From contig JANNYF010000120.1 of the NCBI GenBank assembly GCA_031409955.1, forward strand, positions 62,001 through 126,000: a DNA stretch of 64,000 nt, given 5' to 3'. This document shows, one piece after another, positions 41,828-51,600 of the stretch (positions within the stretch are counted from its first letter, which is position 1; each line of letters opens with the position of its first letter). The position numbers and the translations under genes were made by a program. Under the pieces are notes generated by a model. The model saw nothing but the letters and a program-made list of their open reading frames with translations, made no database searches and was not told the DNA's origin. Source of the stretch: JAFDVL01 sp031409955 (GTDB taxonomy: Bacteria; Acidobacteriota; Blastocatellia; RBC074).

Positions 41828-42595
41828 TTACAACATCAACTGTCCGCCATTCACTTCAATCGTTTCGCCACACACATAACTCGCGGCATCGGAAGCCAAA
41901 AACACGATGACCTTCGCGGTTTCTTCCGAAGTGCCAACGCGTCCCATCGGAATGGTGCTGACAAACGCTTTCATCATTTCCGGGGTCGAAAACGTTTCGT
42001 GAAATGGGGTATCAATGACGCCGGGTGAAACGCTATTGACGCGGATACCATGCGGCGCTAATTCTTTCGCGATCCCTTTTGTCAGCGTAATCAATCCGCC
42101 TTTTGCGGTTGCATAAGGAAACGCTCCGGGGCCGCCGCCATTGCGTCCGGCAATCGAAGTCAGGTTCACAATCGAACCCGACTTGCGTTCAATCATCGCA
42201 GGCGCGACGGCTTGCGTGCAGAGAAACACACTCTTCAGATTCAGGTTCATCACGTCGTCCCAACGCTCTTCGGTCAATTCCAACAGCTTCATTCGCTCGA
42301 CTAACGAGCCTGCGTTGTTGACCAGAATATCAATTGCGCCGAGTTCATTCGTCGTGCGCTCCATCATCGCGCGGATGTCAGCGGGTTTCGTGACATCTGC
42401 CTGAATCACGATGGCTTTGCCGCCTGCCGTAACGATTTGCGCTTGCACTTGTTTTGCGCCCGCTTCGTTGCGATTGTAGTTGATGGCGACAGCCGCGCCT
42501 TGCTCCGCGAGCAAAACCGCTGTTGCGGCACCAATGCCTGAACTTGCGCCCGTCACGAGCGCGACTTTGCCTGTCAAATCCAGATAATTTTGCAT
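41828..42595 (-). CDS. SDR family oxidoreductase (FabG-like)
   Basis: A 255-residue NAD(P)-dependent short-chain dehydrogenase. The start at ATG 42595 has GAAGGAA upstream. Classical motifs: TGASSGIG for cofactor binding, NNAG, the catalytic Ser in NLTSIAG and the YATAK tetrad, then PGVIDTPFHE and a C-terminus ETIEVNGGQLML. FabG-type sequence, but the setting next to a Gfo/Idh gene and a fucosidase points to a sugar or polyol dehydrogenase rather than fatty-acid synthesis. Confidence 0.87.
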   Translation of the reverse strand: MQNYLDLTGKVALVTGASSGIGAATAVLLAEQGAAVAINYNRNEAGAKQVQAQIVTAGGKAIVIQADVTKPADIRAMMERTTNELGAIDILVNNAGSLVERMKLLELTEERWDDVMNLNLKSVFLCTQAVAPAMIERKSGSIVNLTSIAGRNGGGPGAFPYATAKGGLITLTKGIAKELAPHGIRVNSVSPGVIDTPFHETFSTPEMMKAFVSTIPMGRVGTSEETAKVIVFLASDAASYVCGETIEVNGGQLML

Positions 42596-42646
42596 GAAAG
42601 TTCCTTCGATAAATTTACGCACAACTTGTGTGCAGTGGTATAAGAA

Positions 42647-44014
42647 TTAGCTTAGTTTCCAACCTTTGCGATATCTGCGATGAATCATTGGTTCAATTTC
42701 TGGCGCGTTCGTAGCGCGCATTTTTTTGGCATCCCATTCCAGTTTTTTGCCTGCGCGAAACGCTACGTTCCCAAGGTGATTCGCTTCGGTGAGCCAGCCC
42801 GCGTATTCAAAATTGCAAGTTGTCGGCGCACCCGTCTTGCACGCGTGAATCCATTCCGCGTGATGCCCCAGCGATTTTGGAATGAATGGATCAGGGCGTT
42901 TGAAGTCTGCGAATTTTGCTTCCGGCAATAACGAGTGCTTGCCGTAATCTGACAATAACATCCCGTTGTCGCCCACGAACAGCACGCCGCTTTGCCATTG
43001 CGGAATCCCGGCGTCGTGCCAGATTTGCGGCTTGTACGTGCCTTGATACCAATTCACTTTTACGGGCGGCAAACTGCCTCGCTGGCCGTACGTGTAGCTG
43101 ACCTGCATTGACGCGGGCGCGATTTCAAGATGCGGTTTGGGGCCTGCGGCTTCAATCGTCAACGGGTGATCCAGCTTCAACGCCCAGAACGGGAGGTCAA
43201 TCCAATGACTGCCCAAATCGGACATCGTGCCGTTGCCAAAATCCCACCAGCGATACCATTTCGGGCCGGGGAAATAGACGTTATTGAAATCGCGTTTGGG
43301 CGCAGGGCCAAGCCACAAATCCCAATTCAGATTCGATGGCACAGGCTCCGCCACGGTCGGGCGATTCTGCACGAATACGATGTCTTTGGCGGCGGTGGCT
43401 TCAGCTTCGCTGGCCTGCCAGCCCCACGCGCGGCCTACCCACACGTGCGCTTCGGTCACAGCGCCAATCGCTCCGGTCTGAATCAATTCGACGACGCGGC
43501 GATAATTGTCTCCGGCATGAATTTGCGTGCCCATTTGCGTAGCGACTTTTGTTTTCGCCGCTGCTTCACGAATGAGGCGCGCTTCCCAAATGTTGTGCGT
43601 CAGCGGCTTTTCGCAATACACATGTTTGCCCAGTTGCAACGCGGGCAACGTAGCGAACGCGTGCGTATGTTCCGCCGTGCTGATGACGACCGCATCGAAA
43701 TCTTTGTGGTGATCGTAGACCTTGCGGAAGTCTACGATTTTGCGCGCGTTCGTGTGACGCACGGCGGCTTTATTGATGCCCTCTTCGTTGACATCACAGA
43801 GGATCACAATGTTTTCAGATTCGACATCCTTCAGATTTGCCGCGCCGCGTCCGCCTGCGCCGATAATCGCCAGATTCAGCTTGTCATTCAAATTGCGCCC
43901 TCGCACGATGGCGGGTGCCGCGAGTACAACTCCGGCAGCGGTAGATTGCGCAAGAAAATATCGGCGCGAAACCTTCCCTTTTTTAGCTTGGTTCTTGAGT
44001 TTGTTTTCTGACAT
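42647..44014 (-). CDS. Tat-exported Gfo/Idh/MocA family oxidoreductase
   Basis: A 455-residue protein. A twin-arginine signal (SRRYFLAQSTAAGVVLAAPAI) precedes the Rossmann domain (LAIIGAGGRGAAN, ILCDVNEE) with the EKPLTHNIWEA block typical of the family, then the C-terminal alpha/beta domain (HAEWIHACKTG, EYAGWLTEANHLGNVA). Family members oxidise or reduce sugars with NAD(P); some exported ones are retaining glycosidases with bound NAD. It has an ideal GGAGGT site. Probably co-transcribed with the GH95 gene upstream. Confidence 0.88.
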   Translation of the reverse strand: MSENKLKNQAKKGKVSRRYFLAQSTAAGVVLAAPAIVRGRNLNDKLNLAIIGAGGRGAANLKDVESENIVILCDVNEEGINKAAVRHTNARKIVDFRKVYDHHKDFDAVVISTAEHTHAFATLPALQLGKHVYCEKPLTHNIWEARLIREAAAKTKVATQMGTQIHAGDNYRRVVELIQTGAIGAVTEAHVWVGRAWGWQASEAEATAAKDIVFVQNRPTVAEPVPSNLNWDLWLGPAPKRDFNNVYFPGPKWYRWWDFGNGTMSDLGSHWIDLPFWALKLDHPLTIEAAGPKPHLEIAPASMQVSYTYGQRGSLPPVKVNWYQGTYKPQIWHDAGIPQWQSGVLFVGDNGMLLSDYGKHSLLPEAKFADFKRPDPFIPKSLGHHAEWIHACKTGAPTTCNFEYAGWLTEANHLGNVAFRAGKKLEWDAKKMRATNAPEIEPMIHRRYRKGWKLS

Positions 44015-44066
44015 CGTGTTACCTCCGTTTGGATTGAGTGATCGAAAATATTGTGCTGCGTCCTTG

Positions 44067-46442
44067 CTAACGTTGCGTCACCGTAATTTTATAAATGCTT
44101 CCTTGCGTCGTTGAAAAGCTGATTACACCATCACTTTCAGCCGTAGTTTTTACGGCTTTACCTGCTGATAGCACGGCGATAGACACGCCCGCGCGCAAGC
44201 GACAAAGTTGACCGCGCACCGAACGCACGGTAGCCGATTCCAATTTACCAGCTCTCCATTTCAGCCCGATTTCAAATGCGCCGCGCGCACGCAAGCCTCG
44301 GACTTCGCCGCTTGCCCAAGCTGTTGGCAACGCGGGCAACAAATGAATTTCACCCGCGTGGCTCTGCAACAACATCTCGGCCATCCCTGCCGTGCCGCCG
44401 AAATTGCCGTCAATTTGAAACGGCGGATGATTGTCGAAGAGGTTCGGATGCGTAGATTTCGCCAGCAGTGCGACGATGTTTTCGTGCGCCGTATCGCCTT
44501 CAGCTAAGCGCGCCCAAAAATTGATAATCCACGCGCGACTCCATCCGGTATGGCCGCTGCCCGCTTTCAATCTGCGCTCGAGCGTAGTCCGCGCCGCCTG
44601 CGCTAATTCCGGCGTGCCGCGCAACGTGATTTGATTGCCCGGATGCAGCGCGAACAAATGCGAGATGTGGCGATGTCCCGGATCAGGCTCGTCGTAATCT
44701 TCGAGCCATTCCTGCAACTGCCCGTGCTTGCCAATTTGCAATTTCGGCAAACGGTCGCGCGTGGCAATAATCATTTTGCGAAAGTCTTCGTCTATGCCGA
44801 GAATCTGGCTCGCTTCGATCACCCGCGAAAACAGCGCGTGCAAAATTTCCGTATCCATCGTCGGCCCCATCACCAGCTTGCCAATCGCGCCGTCACCCGT
44901 GCGATAGCGATTCTCCGGCGAGATCGAAGGCCCCGTAATCAAATGGCCTTTGCCATCGTCCGCCAAATAATCCAGAAAGAATTCCGCTGCCTCTTTCAGC
45001 ACCGGATATGCGCGAAATTCCAAGAAGACTTTGTTGCGCGTGTAATCGTAATGATCCCACAAATGCAGGCTCAGCCACGCCGCGCCCATCGGCCACAGCC
45101 CCGAACCAACGCCATCAATCGGAACCGCGTGCCCCCAACCATCCGTGTTGTGGTGCATCACAAAGCCGCGTGCGCCGTACAAGTTTTTGGCAACATTGCG
45201 CCCGTCCGCACGAGCGTTTTCGATCAAGTCAAACAGCGGCTCGTGCAACTCCGAAAGGTTCGTCACTTCCGCTGGCCAGTAATTCATTTCGGTGTTGATG
45301 TTGATCGTGAATTTGCTGTCCCACGAAGGCTCGATCTTGTCATTCCAAATGCCCTGCAAATTCGCCGCCATCGTGCCGGGACGCGAGATCGCCATTAACA
45401 AATAGCGCCCGAATTGAAAGTACAACGTTTCCAGCGCAAGGTCAGTTTCGCCCGCCTGCACCCGCTTCAATCGTTCATCCGTCGGCAAGTCAAAAGCAGT
45501 CGCCGCAAGCTTGAAATCTACGCGGCGAAACAATCGTTGATGATCGCTGACGTGTGCGGCACGCAGCTTGGCGTAAGGCTTTTTCGACGCCGCCAAATAC
45601 TGCTCGCATTTTGCACTGGGGTTTTTCTCTTTGAAGTTCGTCGCCGCCGCCAAAACCAATGTCACCGCGTTCGCACCCTCAACGATCAACTCATTGCCTT
45701 CGACGCGCAGCTTGCCGCCTTCGGGCCAGGCTTGCAGCAGGCTGTGGAATTTGACGCCGACTTTGCGTTCATCTTTTTGGCGGTCGCCGTGCGGAATCGC
45801 TTCGCCCGCAAACACGATGCGATTGCCACTGACCAGCAACATCGTCACATTGGCTTCGCGCGTCATCGTAGCCGCAAACGAAATACGTCCCGGCTTGTCT
45901 GCCGTCAGCCGCACCACAATCACCTGATCCGGCACAGAGGCAAACACCTCGCGCGTGAAGTTGGTCGCACCCACCTTGTACGTCACGCGCGCCAGCCCCG
46001 CATCCAAATCCAATTCGCGCCGATACTCGCTCGCATTTTCCTGCCCGAAAAACCGCAGCTTCAGATCACCGAGCGGTTGATACGGCGGCATCCGACGCGG
46101 CATCGAAATAATGTTTTTGTCCGCGAGTTCTTCTGCCTCTTTGACCTTGCCCGCCATCAACAACCGCCGCACTTCAATAATCGCTTGCGCCCCATTCGGA
46201 TTGTTACGATCTCGCTTTTCGCCCGCCCAGATCGTGTCTTCGTTGAGTTGCAATCGCTCTTCCGACACGCCACCAAACACCATCGCGCCCAATCGTCCAT
46301 TGCCAATCGGCAACGCCTCTTCCCATTTGGCGGCAGGTTGGCGATACCAAAGCTTTTGTGCCGTTGCGTTCACAGGTGGTTGTGCGGCGCAGTAATGAGC
46401 TATGCCGACGCACACGAGCAGAGCGGCGAACCATCGTTTCAT
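44067..46442 (-). CDS. glycoside hydrolase family 95 alpha-L-fucosidase-like enzyme
   Basis: A 791-residue exported enzyme, signal peptide MKRWFAALLVCVGIAHYCAAQ from ATG 46442. The GH95 pattern is strong: ALPIGNGRLGAMVFGG, LQLNEDTIWAG, NINTEMNYWPAEV (the asparagines of the active site) and QIDGNFGGTAGMAEMLLQSH (the catalytic Asp region). The family inverts alpha-1,2-L-fucosyl or L-galactosyl linkages. With the Gfo/Idh and SDR genes downstream it forms a small glycan-degradation unit; no transporter or regulator is adjacent. Confidence 0.9.
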   Translation of the reverse strand: MKRWFAALLVCVGIAHYCAAQPPVNATAQKLWYRQPAAKWEEALPIGNGRLGAMVFGGVSEERLQLNEDTIWAGEKRDRNNPNGAQAIIEVRRLLMAGKVKEAEELADKNIISMPRRMPPYQPLGDLKLRFFGQENASEYRRELDLDAGLARVTYKVGATNFTREVFASVPDQVIVVRLTADKPGRISFAATMTREANVTMLLVSGNRIVFAGEAIPHGDRQKDERKVGVKFHSLLQAWPEGGKLRVEGNELIVEGANAVTLVLAAATNFKEKNPSAKCEQYLAASKKPYAKLRAAHVSDHQRLFRRVDFKLAATAFDLPTDERLKRVQAGETDLALETLYFQFGRYLLMAISRPGTMAANLQGIWNDKIEPSWDSKFTININTEMNYWPAEVTNLSELHEPLFDLIENARADGRNVAKNLYGARGFVMHHNTDGWGHAVPIDGVGSGLWPMGAAWLSLHLWDHYDYTRNKVFLEFRAYPVLKEAAEFFLDYLADDGKGHLITGPSISPENRYRTGDGAIGKLVMGPTMDTEILHALFSRVIEASQILGIDEDFRKMIIATRDRLPKLQIGKHGQLQEWLEDYDEPDPGHRHISHLFALHPGNQITLRGTPELAQAARTTLERRLKAGSGHTGWSRAWIINFWARLAEGDTAHENIVALLAKSTHPNLFDNHPPFQIDGNFGGTAGMAEMLLQSHAGEIHLLPALPTAWASGEVRGLRARGAFEIGLKWRAGKLESATVRSVRGQLCRLRAGVSIAVLSAGKAVKTTAESDGVISFSTTQGSIYKITVTQR

Positions 46443-46546
46443 TGTGTTGAAGTTCCTTTCTGTCACGAAGGCGAGAATCTACCACGAAGCGAGGAAGAGC
46501 GAAACGGAGGCGAAAGCGTTCCTCCAACTAGCTTTTCATCCAAAGC

Positions 46547-47221
46547 TTACTTTCCGTTTGGCGCGGAGCAATCAAGAAAAAGATGGAAGATGGCTATTGG
46601 CATTTCACTTTCACGCCGATGTTTGCTGACCCATTCATCCGTTAGGTGGGGGACGATACTTATCTGTGAAAGTTTTTCTGTGATTCGAAAGTGATTGGCT
46701 GAGTCCCGATCAAAACGCTGTGCTAACGCGATTGTCCAATAATTTACGGTGTCGGTTTGTACATAACCAACCATTGCGACTTCGGGACAATGAGAAGCAT
46801 ATCTACCCTGTAAGAACCGCAGGATGCCTTCGTCATTAAGATAATCACCAAGTGTTTGGTTTGGCCTGCATAATCGCTTTGCCTCAAAAATGTATTGGGG
46901 ACGAGATTGGTAACGCGGACGCAGGCTGCATTCTATGATGATGTCCATTCTGACCCTGCGTTTTCCCGTACGATCTTCACCTGCAACCGGGTTATCTTCT
47001 TTGAGGTGATAATACCAAAAGAATCGCTCATCAATATCTGGCGAGTCGAGTCTGGCTTGAATTGCTTCGGCAATGTAACCAGTAATTTCAGTTTCTTCTT
47101 GGTCTGGCCTGATCCGATTACGCGCATCTAAATACCCCCAAGCCAGCAATTGATGTGCATCTTCTCGGAAAGAGAGAGCGTATTCACGCCAGATGGCATT
47201 TCGGGTTTCATCGGTGGTCAT
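46547..47221 (-). CDS. putative PD-(D/E)xK nuclease next to DNA methyltransferase
   Basis: A 224-residue protein not assigned to a named family. A nuclease-like signature is visible: Asp93 in RMDIIIECSL and Glu113-x-Lys115 in YIFEAKRL, about 20 residues apart with hydrophobic strands around each, as in the restriction-endonuclease fold. The gene overlaps the end of the methyltransferase gene by 14 bases on the same strand, which suggests coupled expression. I infer that it is the restriction partner or an accessory nuclease. Base composition is AT-richer than the flanking metabolic genes. Confidence 0.6.
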   Translation of the reverse strand: MTTDETRNAIWREYALSFREDAHQLLAWGYLDARNRIRPDQEETEITGYIAEAIQARLDSPDIDERFFWYYHLKEDNPVAGEDRTGKRRVRMDIIIECSLRPRYQSRPQYIFEAKRLCRPNQTLGDYLNDEGILRFLQGRYASHCPEVAMVGYVQTDTVNYWTIALAQRFDRDSANHFRITEKLSQISIVPHLTDEWVSKHRRESEMPIAIFHLFLDCSAPNGK

Positions 47222-50200
47222 TCACTGCAACCTCCCGCTCGCCAAAATTACCGGACAGCACTTCCGCAATCAGATCATCAGCGTCATTGAGTGCTTGTGT
47301 TTTTGTCCAGTCAATCAAGCGCGGGGATTTACAGATATAAACTTTCGGGCCATCAAAAATACGCAGACTGCGCTGCACGTAAACCCATTGGCTGAACTGT
47401 TGTCTCAATTTTTGCTTGAGCTGGCTGAGAGATGCTTTCATCTGTCCGTTTGTATTGGCGAAGCTTACTTCAAGTTGTTGCTTTGCGTTGGTCGCTTCTA
47501 CTTCGCAAACTATCATTTCTTGATTGGATGAGCTAAGAAGTGTAACTTTATGGCGAACTCGACTTTTAGTAAAATCATCAAGCTGATCACGTAGCTCTTG
47601 CCCATAATCAATAAGATCGTTCAGATGTGGATACTCACTCCCTATTCCAGATATTTTGCCTTTGTTTATGGAGAGACGTATGTTGACAAAATCACTTGCC
47701 TGTTTACTAATGGTTATTGGTAAACTTAGAATATCCGCGACCTCAGTATCAAGCGTATTTTGAAGCTGTGCTTGTAGCTCATTAGTTAGAACCTGAAATT
47801 TTTCTTCATTATTAACTAATCGCCTGTGTAGATTGGCTAATTTATGTATCTGGTTAGCTGTGAAAGCCGGTATGGGAAGATATAATAGCTCTTCTCCACG
47901 TATCCAATTACGACTAATACCTAAAGATGGGCTAAAAAAGAAAAGCTGATATTGGGCAACACTGGAATTGAAAAATGAAGAATACGCTCTTAACTCATCG
48001 GCATCTTCTAGTGGAGTAGCCAACCTCTTACTGCGGGACTTAAATACAAAATCCTTATCGCTAAATGCTATGTACGAATTATTAAAAACAAGTTGGGCCT
48101 TACCAGAATATTTTAAGCTTTCGCGCCCGCCTCTTTTGCGTATATAGCAATGGTTTAGGGAAATCTCCTGAAAAGCTATTTCTGGAATTGAGAAACGATG
48201 CCCCGACTTAATCATTGTGGCCTCATCAAAACACTCTTGGCCTTCTAATTCTGGAGTACAAATAATATCTGGATTTGCGCTTTCGCTGGCATCTCTTAGC
48301 TCAACTCCTTGATGCAGCGACCAGTTTCTTACTGTTTTTAGCTTATTCAAGTTGGTCGTAAATAATCGCTGCAACTTTTGCAAAGCTTTTTTATCCCTAT
48401 ACGTGCCCCAAAGCGCAAGCTTCCAAGTAAGAAGATCACCTGTTTCAGCTTCTCGAGGATCAACTGTTTTTATTTCATCCTCGTTGATAGCTAATATCCA
48501 GGTTTCTTTTTTTTCTGCCCTCTCCGAAGACTTGGCAAAAATCTGATTTATTAAGAAGGGACCGTTATGCACTATAAGAGGTTTTTCACGGTTCTCATCT
48601 GCTTTACGATAAATAAGTGTTGCAGCAGGTTCCTCGCCTCTACCATTGAAAAGCGCATATGAAAAATTGGCAAAATTTGTGACCTTGAGAACATCATGTT
48701 GCCTGAAAAACGCTTGGCGATATTTCTTTGACTTATGATTAAAAAGACTTGTGGCATGTATAACTAATCCGACACATCCATTCTCACTTAGTAAATCACC
48801 TACTCGCCAACTGAAAGCCTCTACCACCCGATTCTCAGCAACTGGTTGCTCACGGCGATTTCGTTCATTGTTTATCCACGCTAGTACATGAGACTCTTCT
48901 TGATCATTCGCCTTTGGTCTGATCCAAGGCGGGTTGCCGATGATCCAATCGAACAGTTCCCCCTTTTGCCAAAACGCTGATGAGTCATCAAAAAAGTCCG
49001 CCTCAAAAATTTGCTGATTATGCAGAGCCGGAAACTTGAATTGTTTATTGCGATGCAATTCAGGCGGCGAGATGTAATGCAGCATCGTCAAAATCAAGCT
49101 CAATTCTGCGACATGGCAGGCTTCTTTGTTACGCTCGACACCGAAGATGCTTCTGGTCAAAATGGTGCGCAATTCTGTTGGCAACAATTTCTGCTCTCGG
49201 CGTTTGCTGAGTTCCAATTCAATAAGCTTACGGTACGTCAGCACAAGGAAAATGCCTGAACCACAGCAAGGATCAAGCACTTTCATTCCGCTTTCGAGAG
49301 GCTTGGCGTGATTCAATTCAGCCAGCAAATAATCAGCCAAATGTTCGGGGGTATATACCGCGCCACTCTTTTTCCCTTTGCCTTGTGCATGCAGGAACTG
49401 TTCGTAAATTGCGGACAGAGTTTCGACTGGAATATAGGCGAAATTGTATAAGTCAAATAGAGGCACTTGGCCTGAAACAGGATCAGTGCCTTTGAAGGCT
49501 GTCGCAACTAATGCGATTTGATCGTCAGTTGGCGCGTTGGAGCCGCTGAGAGAAAGGGGAAAGATATGTCCGTTGAATCGCTCATCTAGCGCCTCCACCA
49601 GCCTGCGCAATCCTTTCAATGTAGCGTTGCGTCCCAGCACAAAATCAATCTCAATTCCGTTCTCTACCAACCATTGCGGCGAGAGAATCCCGCGATCCCA
49701 AAGATAGCGGATGTAGACATATTTGCCGATAAGCGCATGCGCCGTCTCAAGCGCAAGACCATTTTCGACAAGTATCGCCTCAAGCTTTTTAAGATTTCTG
49801 AGCAAGTGTGTATCGAGACGATTATCCCGTTTGAGATGGCTGGCCTGATTTGCCCATATCCGCCCGGAATCAATGGAGTCAGCATTGTAATCCGCAAGCC
49901 GCTCGCCCAGATTCAAATTATTGAAATCTTCAATGTGATCTATTAGCCCCTTTGTCTGGTTTTTCTGATCGTAATCAAACCCCGTATAGATTCTGATTTC
50001 ATTCGGCAGAATCACGATCAGGAAGGGGGCATTCCCCAAATTCCAGAGACTACGATGGATTTCTCTGGCTTCCTCTCGTGTACTAGCCTCGGCAACATAA
50101 ACAGCAGGACGAGGAGGCAAAATCTCGTCGTTAGGGCTGGTGTGAATAAGGTATGCGCCCTCCGCGCCCGCTCGTCTGGCCTCACGAAATAGATGGGCTG

Positions 50201-50294
50201 TCAGCGGATGACGCTGATCCTCTGTAGTGCAGTAATTGGGGGAATCACTGTAACCAAGTACCTCCAGAAGTTGTTCCTTGCTGAATTTACTCAC
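47208..50294 (-). CDS. N6-adenine DNA methyltransferase, type IIG/Eco57I-like
   Basis: A 1028-residue protein. Methyltransferase motif I is VLDPCCGSGIFLV (residues 339-351) and motif IV is GNPPW (Asn454-Pro-Pro-Trp457), the N6-adenine class. The first 200 residues include AVYVAEAS and FLIVILPNEIRIYTGF, which recall a restriction-fold domain without a clear E-x-K. A helical stretch (ETAHALIGKYVYIRYLWDRGIL) precedes the catalytic domain. The C-terminal 400 residues should hold the target-recognition part (LYLPIPAFTANQIHKLANLHRRL). It is much AT-richer than the flanks and reads intact from an ATG at 50294. Confidence 0.85.
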   Translation of the reverse strand: MSKFSKEQLLEVLGYSDSPNYCTTEDQRHPLTAHLFREARRAGAEGAYLIHTSPNDEILPPRPAVYVAEASTREEAREIHRSLWNLGNAPFLIVILPNEIRIYTGFDYDQKNQTKGLIDHIEDFNNLNLGERLADYNADSIDSGRIWANQASHLKRDNRLDTHLLRNLKKLEAILVENGLALETAHALIGKYVYIRYLWDRGILSPQWLVENGIEIDFVLGRNATLKGLRRLVEALDERFNGHIFPLSLSGSNAPTDDQIALVATAFKGTDPVSGQVPLFDLYNFAYIPVETLSAIYEQFLHAQGKGKKSGAVYTPEHLADYLLAELNHAKPLESGMKVLDPCCGSGIFLVLTYRKLIELELSKRREQKLLPTELRTILTRSIFGVERNKEACHVAELSLILTMLHYISPPELHRNKQFKFPALHNQQIFEADFFDDSSAFWQKGELFDWIIGNPPWIRPKANDQEESHVLAWINNERNRREQPVAENRVVEAFSWRVGDLLSENGCVGLVIHATSLFNHKSKKYRQAFFRQHDVLKVTNFANFSYALFNGRGEEPAATLIYRKADENREKPLIVHNGPFLINQIFAKSSERAEKKETWILAINEDEIKTVDPREAETGDLLTWKLALWGTYRDKKALQKLQRLFTTNLNKLKTVRNWSLHQGVELRDASESANPDIICTPELEGQECFDEATMIKSGHRFSIPEIAFQEISLNHCYIRKRGGRESLKYSGKAQLVFNNSYIAFSDKDFVFKSRSKRLATPLEDADELRAYSSFFNSSVAQYQLFFFSPSLGISRNWIRGEELLYLPIPAFTANQIHKLANLHRRLVNNEEKFQVLTNELQAQLQNTLDTEVADILSLPITISKQASDFVNIRLSINKGKISGIGSEYPHLNDLIDYGQELRDQLDDFTKSRVRHKVTLLSSSNQEMIVCEVEATNAKQQLEVSFANTNGQMKASLSQLKQKLRQQFSQWVYVQRSLRIFDGPKVYICKSPRLIDWTKTQALNDADDLIAEVLSGNFGEREVAVNDHR

Positions 50295-50339
50295 ATTCCC
50301 TCATTTCAGTTAGTAGTAATACAAGCCTAATAATGCTGG

Positions 50340-50822
50340 TCAGGCGGCCATTCTCAATCGCTCAACCTGTTCATGAACTGGAACTAATAGCAGCATCTGT
50401 CGGTGATGCCTAAAGATGTCAATCACCTCGTTATTGCTGCTCGCGTAATACACCGAATACCCATCGGTCAAAAGATAGTTTTCCGATTGGTTTAGCCTGA
50501 TGCCATGCTCTTGGAGATTGCGAGCGACCTGTTGAATCTGCCGCAACGAAAACCCCGCACGTTTTAAGTCAGCGATAATCATGGCTTTGACAACTTCTTC
50601 AGCAGAGTAGTATGACCCCGCACGACCAACCAGAGCCTTTATTTCACGCATCGCCGGAGTAAGTAAATTTATCTTCGCCCAGTAATTCACCTGCTTACGG
50701 GAAATACCAGAAAGCCTCACAAGCTCCGGGATAGTGTAATGCCGTTTTTGCAAATCACTTTTCTTGGTTGAAATGCGCTGCAAAACACCGAGTCTTTTTG
50801 TTGTTGGCGAGCTATTTTTCAT
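50340..50822 (-). CDS. MerR-like helix-turn-helix regulator
   Basis: A 160-residue protein; the ATG at 50822 has GAAGG about 6 bases upstream and is preferred to a start at 50888. Residues about 27-105 form a MerR-type winged helix: HYTIPELVRLSGISRKQVNYW, then YYSAEEVVKAMIIADLKRAGFSLRQI. The C-terminal part (LLTDGYSVYYASSNNEVIDIF) recalls DUF433/antitoxin-like tails. It precedes the methyltransferase gene by 45 bases on the same strand and may act as its control protein. Confidence 0.7.
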   Translation of the reverse strand: MKNSSPTTKRLGVLQRISTKKSDLQKRHYTIPELVRLSGISRKQVNYWAKINLLTPAMREIKALVGRAGSYYSAEEVVKAMIIADLKRAGFSLRQIQQVARNLQEHGIRLNQSENYLLTDGYSVYYASSNNEVIDIFRHHRQMLLLVPVHEQVERLRMAA

Positions 50823-50897
50823 TGTGCCTTCCCGTGAGCAAAAGCGAACATTTTTGCGCATTGTAGAGCATGATACCGGCACAAGCAATCATTCCTG

Positions 50898-51600
50898 TCA
50901 TTCTGCATTCATTGCCGATTTTATTGAATACCAGGTTGCCCGCCCCTGCCCGTGCTTCGCAATCTGCCCCGCCTGTGTCAGTTCACGCAATCGCAGTTTG
51001 AGCGTATTCCGATTCGCTTCCGTCAATCGTTCCAACTCCGCAATCGTCAACCGTTCGTGTTCCCGCTGCCTGCTTCGTCCATTCGACGAGTTCCTGCATT
51101 TCCAACGGCGTCTGAAATGGCGGAGTCGTTTCAAAAATCACGCCAATCTCTTTGCCCTGTTGATCGTAAGCGACTACGTGATTGGGCGTGCGTTTGTATT
51201 GACCGCGATGGTATTCGTCTTTCGCGCTGAACTTGAGCAGCACGGCGTGCAATTGCTTCAGGTGGTTTTCGGTCAACGTCAATTCTTCCCACGATTGAAA
51301 AAGCAAATCCATTGCCTCGGCATAGCCTGCGACTTCCTGCTCATCGCGCAATTTGAAGGCGTAGCGTTGCAGGTTTGCCAGGAGAGTTTCGATTTGCTGG
51401 TCGGTGAGTTTGACGCCTTCGATGCGGGTGGAAGAGCCGATGCTTTCAATTGTCGCTACGTGACGAAGCGAGCGCAAGCGTTCAGGTGAAAGTGCTTGCA
51501 ACGCTTCCCAGCGGCCTTTGAATTCGTCTATCTCTGCAATCAGTCGCAGCATTTCGTGCGAGACTTGCAGACCTTGAAGCTCTGGTTTGTCTTTTGCCAT
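50898..51600 (-). pseudogene. Fic family protein remnant with catalytic core deleted
   Basis: Residues from ATG 51600 give a normal Fic N-terminal domain, including the inhibitory-helix motif SSTRIEG and GQYKRTPNHVV. The frame then changes near 51075, at LVEWTKQA. In the next frame the sequence resumes as the C-terminal winged helix of the same family (RLTIAELERLTEANRNTLK, HGQGRATWYSI), ending at 50898. The middle, with the HPFxDGNGRxxR AMPylation site, is absent, so roughly 130-170 residues are missing. The gene cannot encode an active Fic enzyme. It neighbours the restriction-modification-like cassette. Confidence 0.75.
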
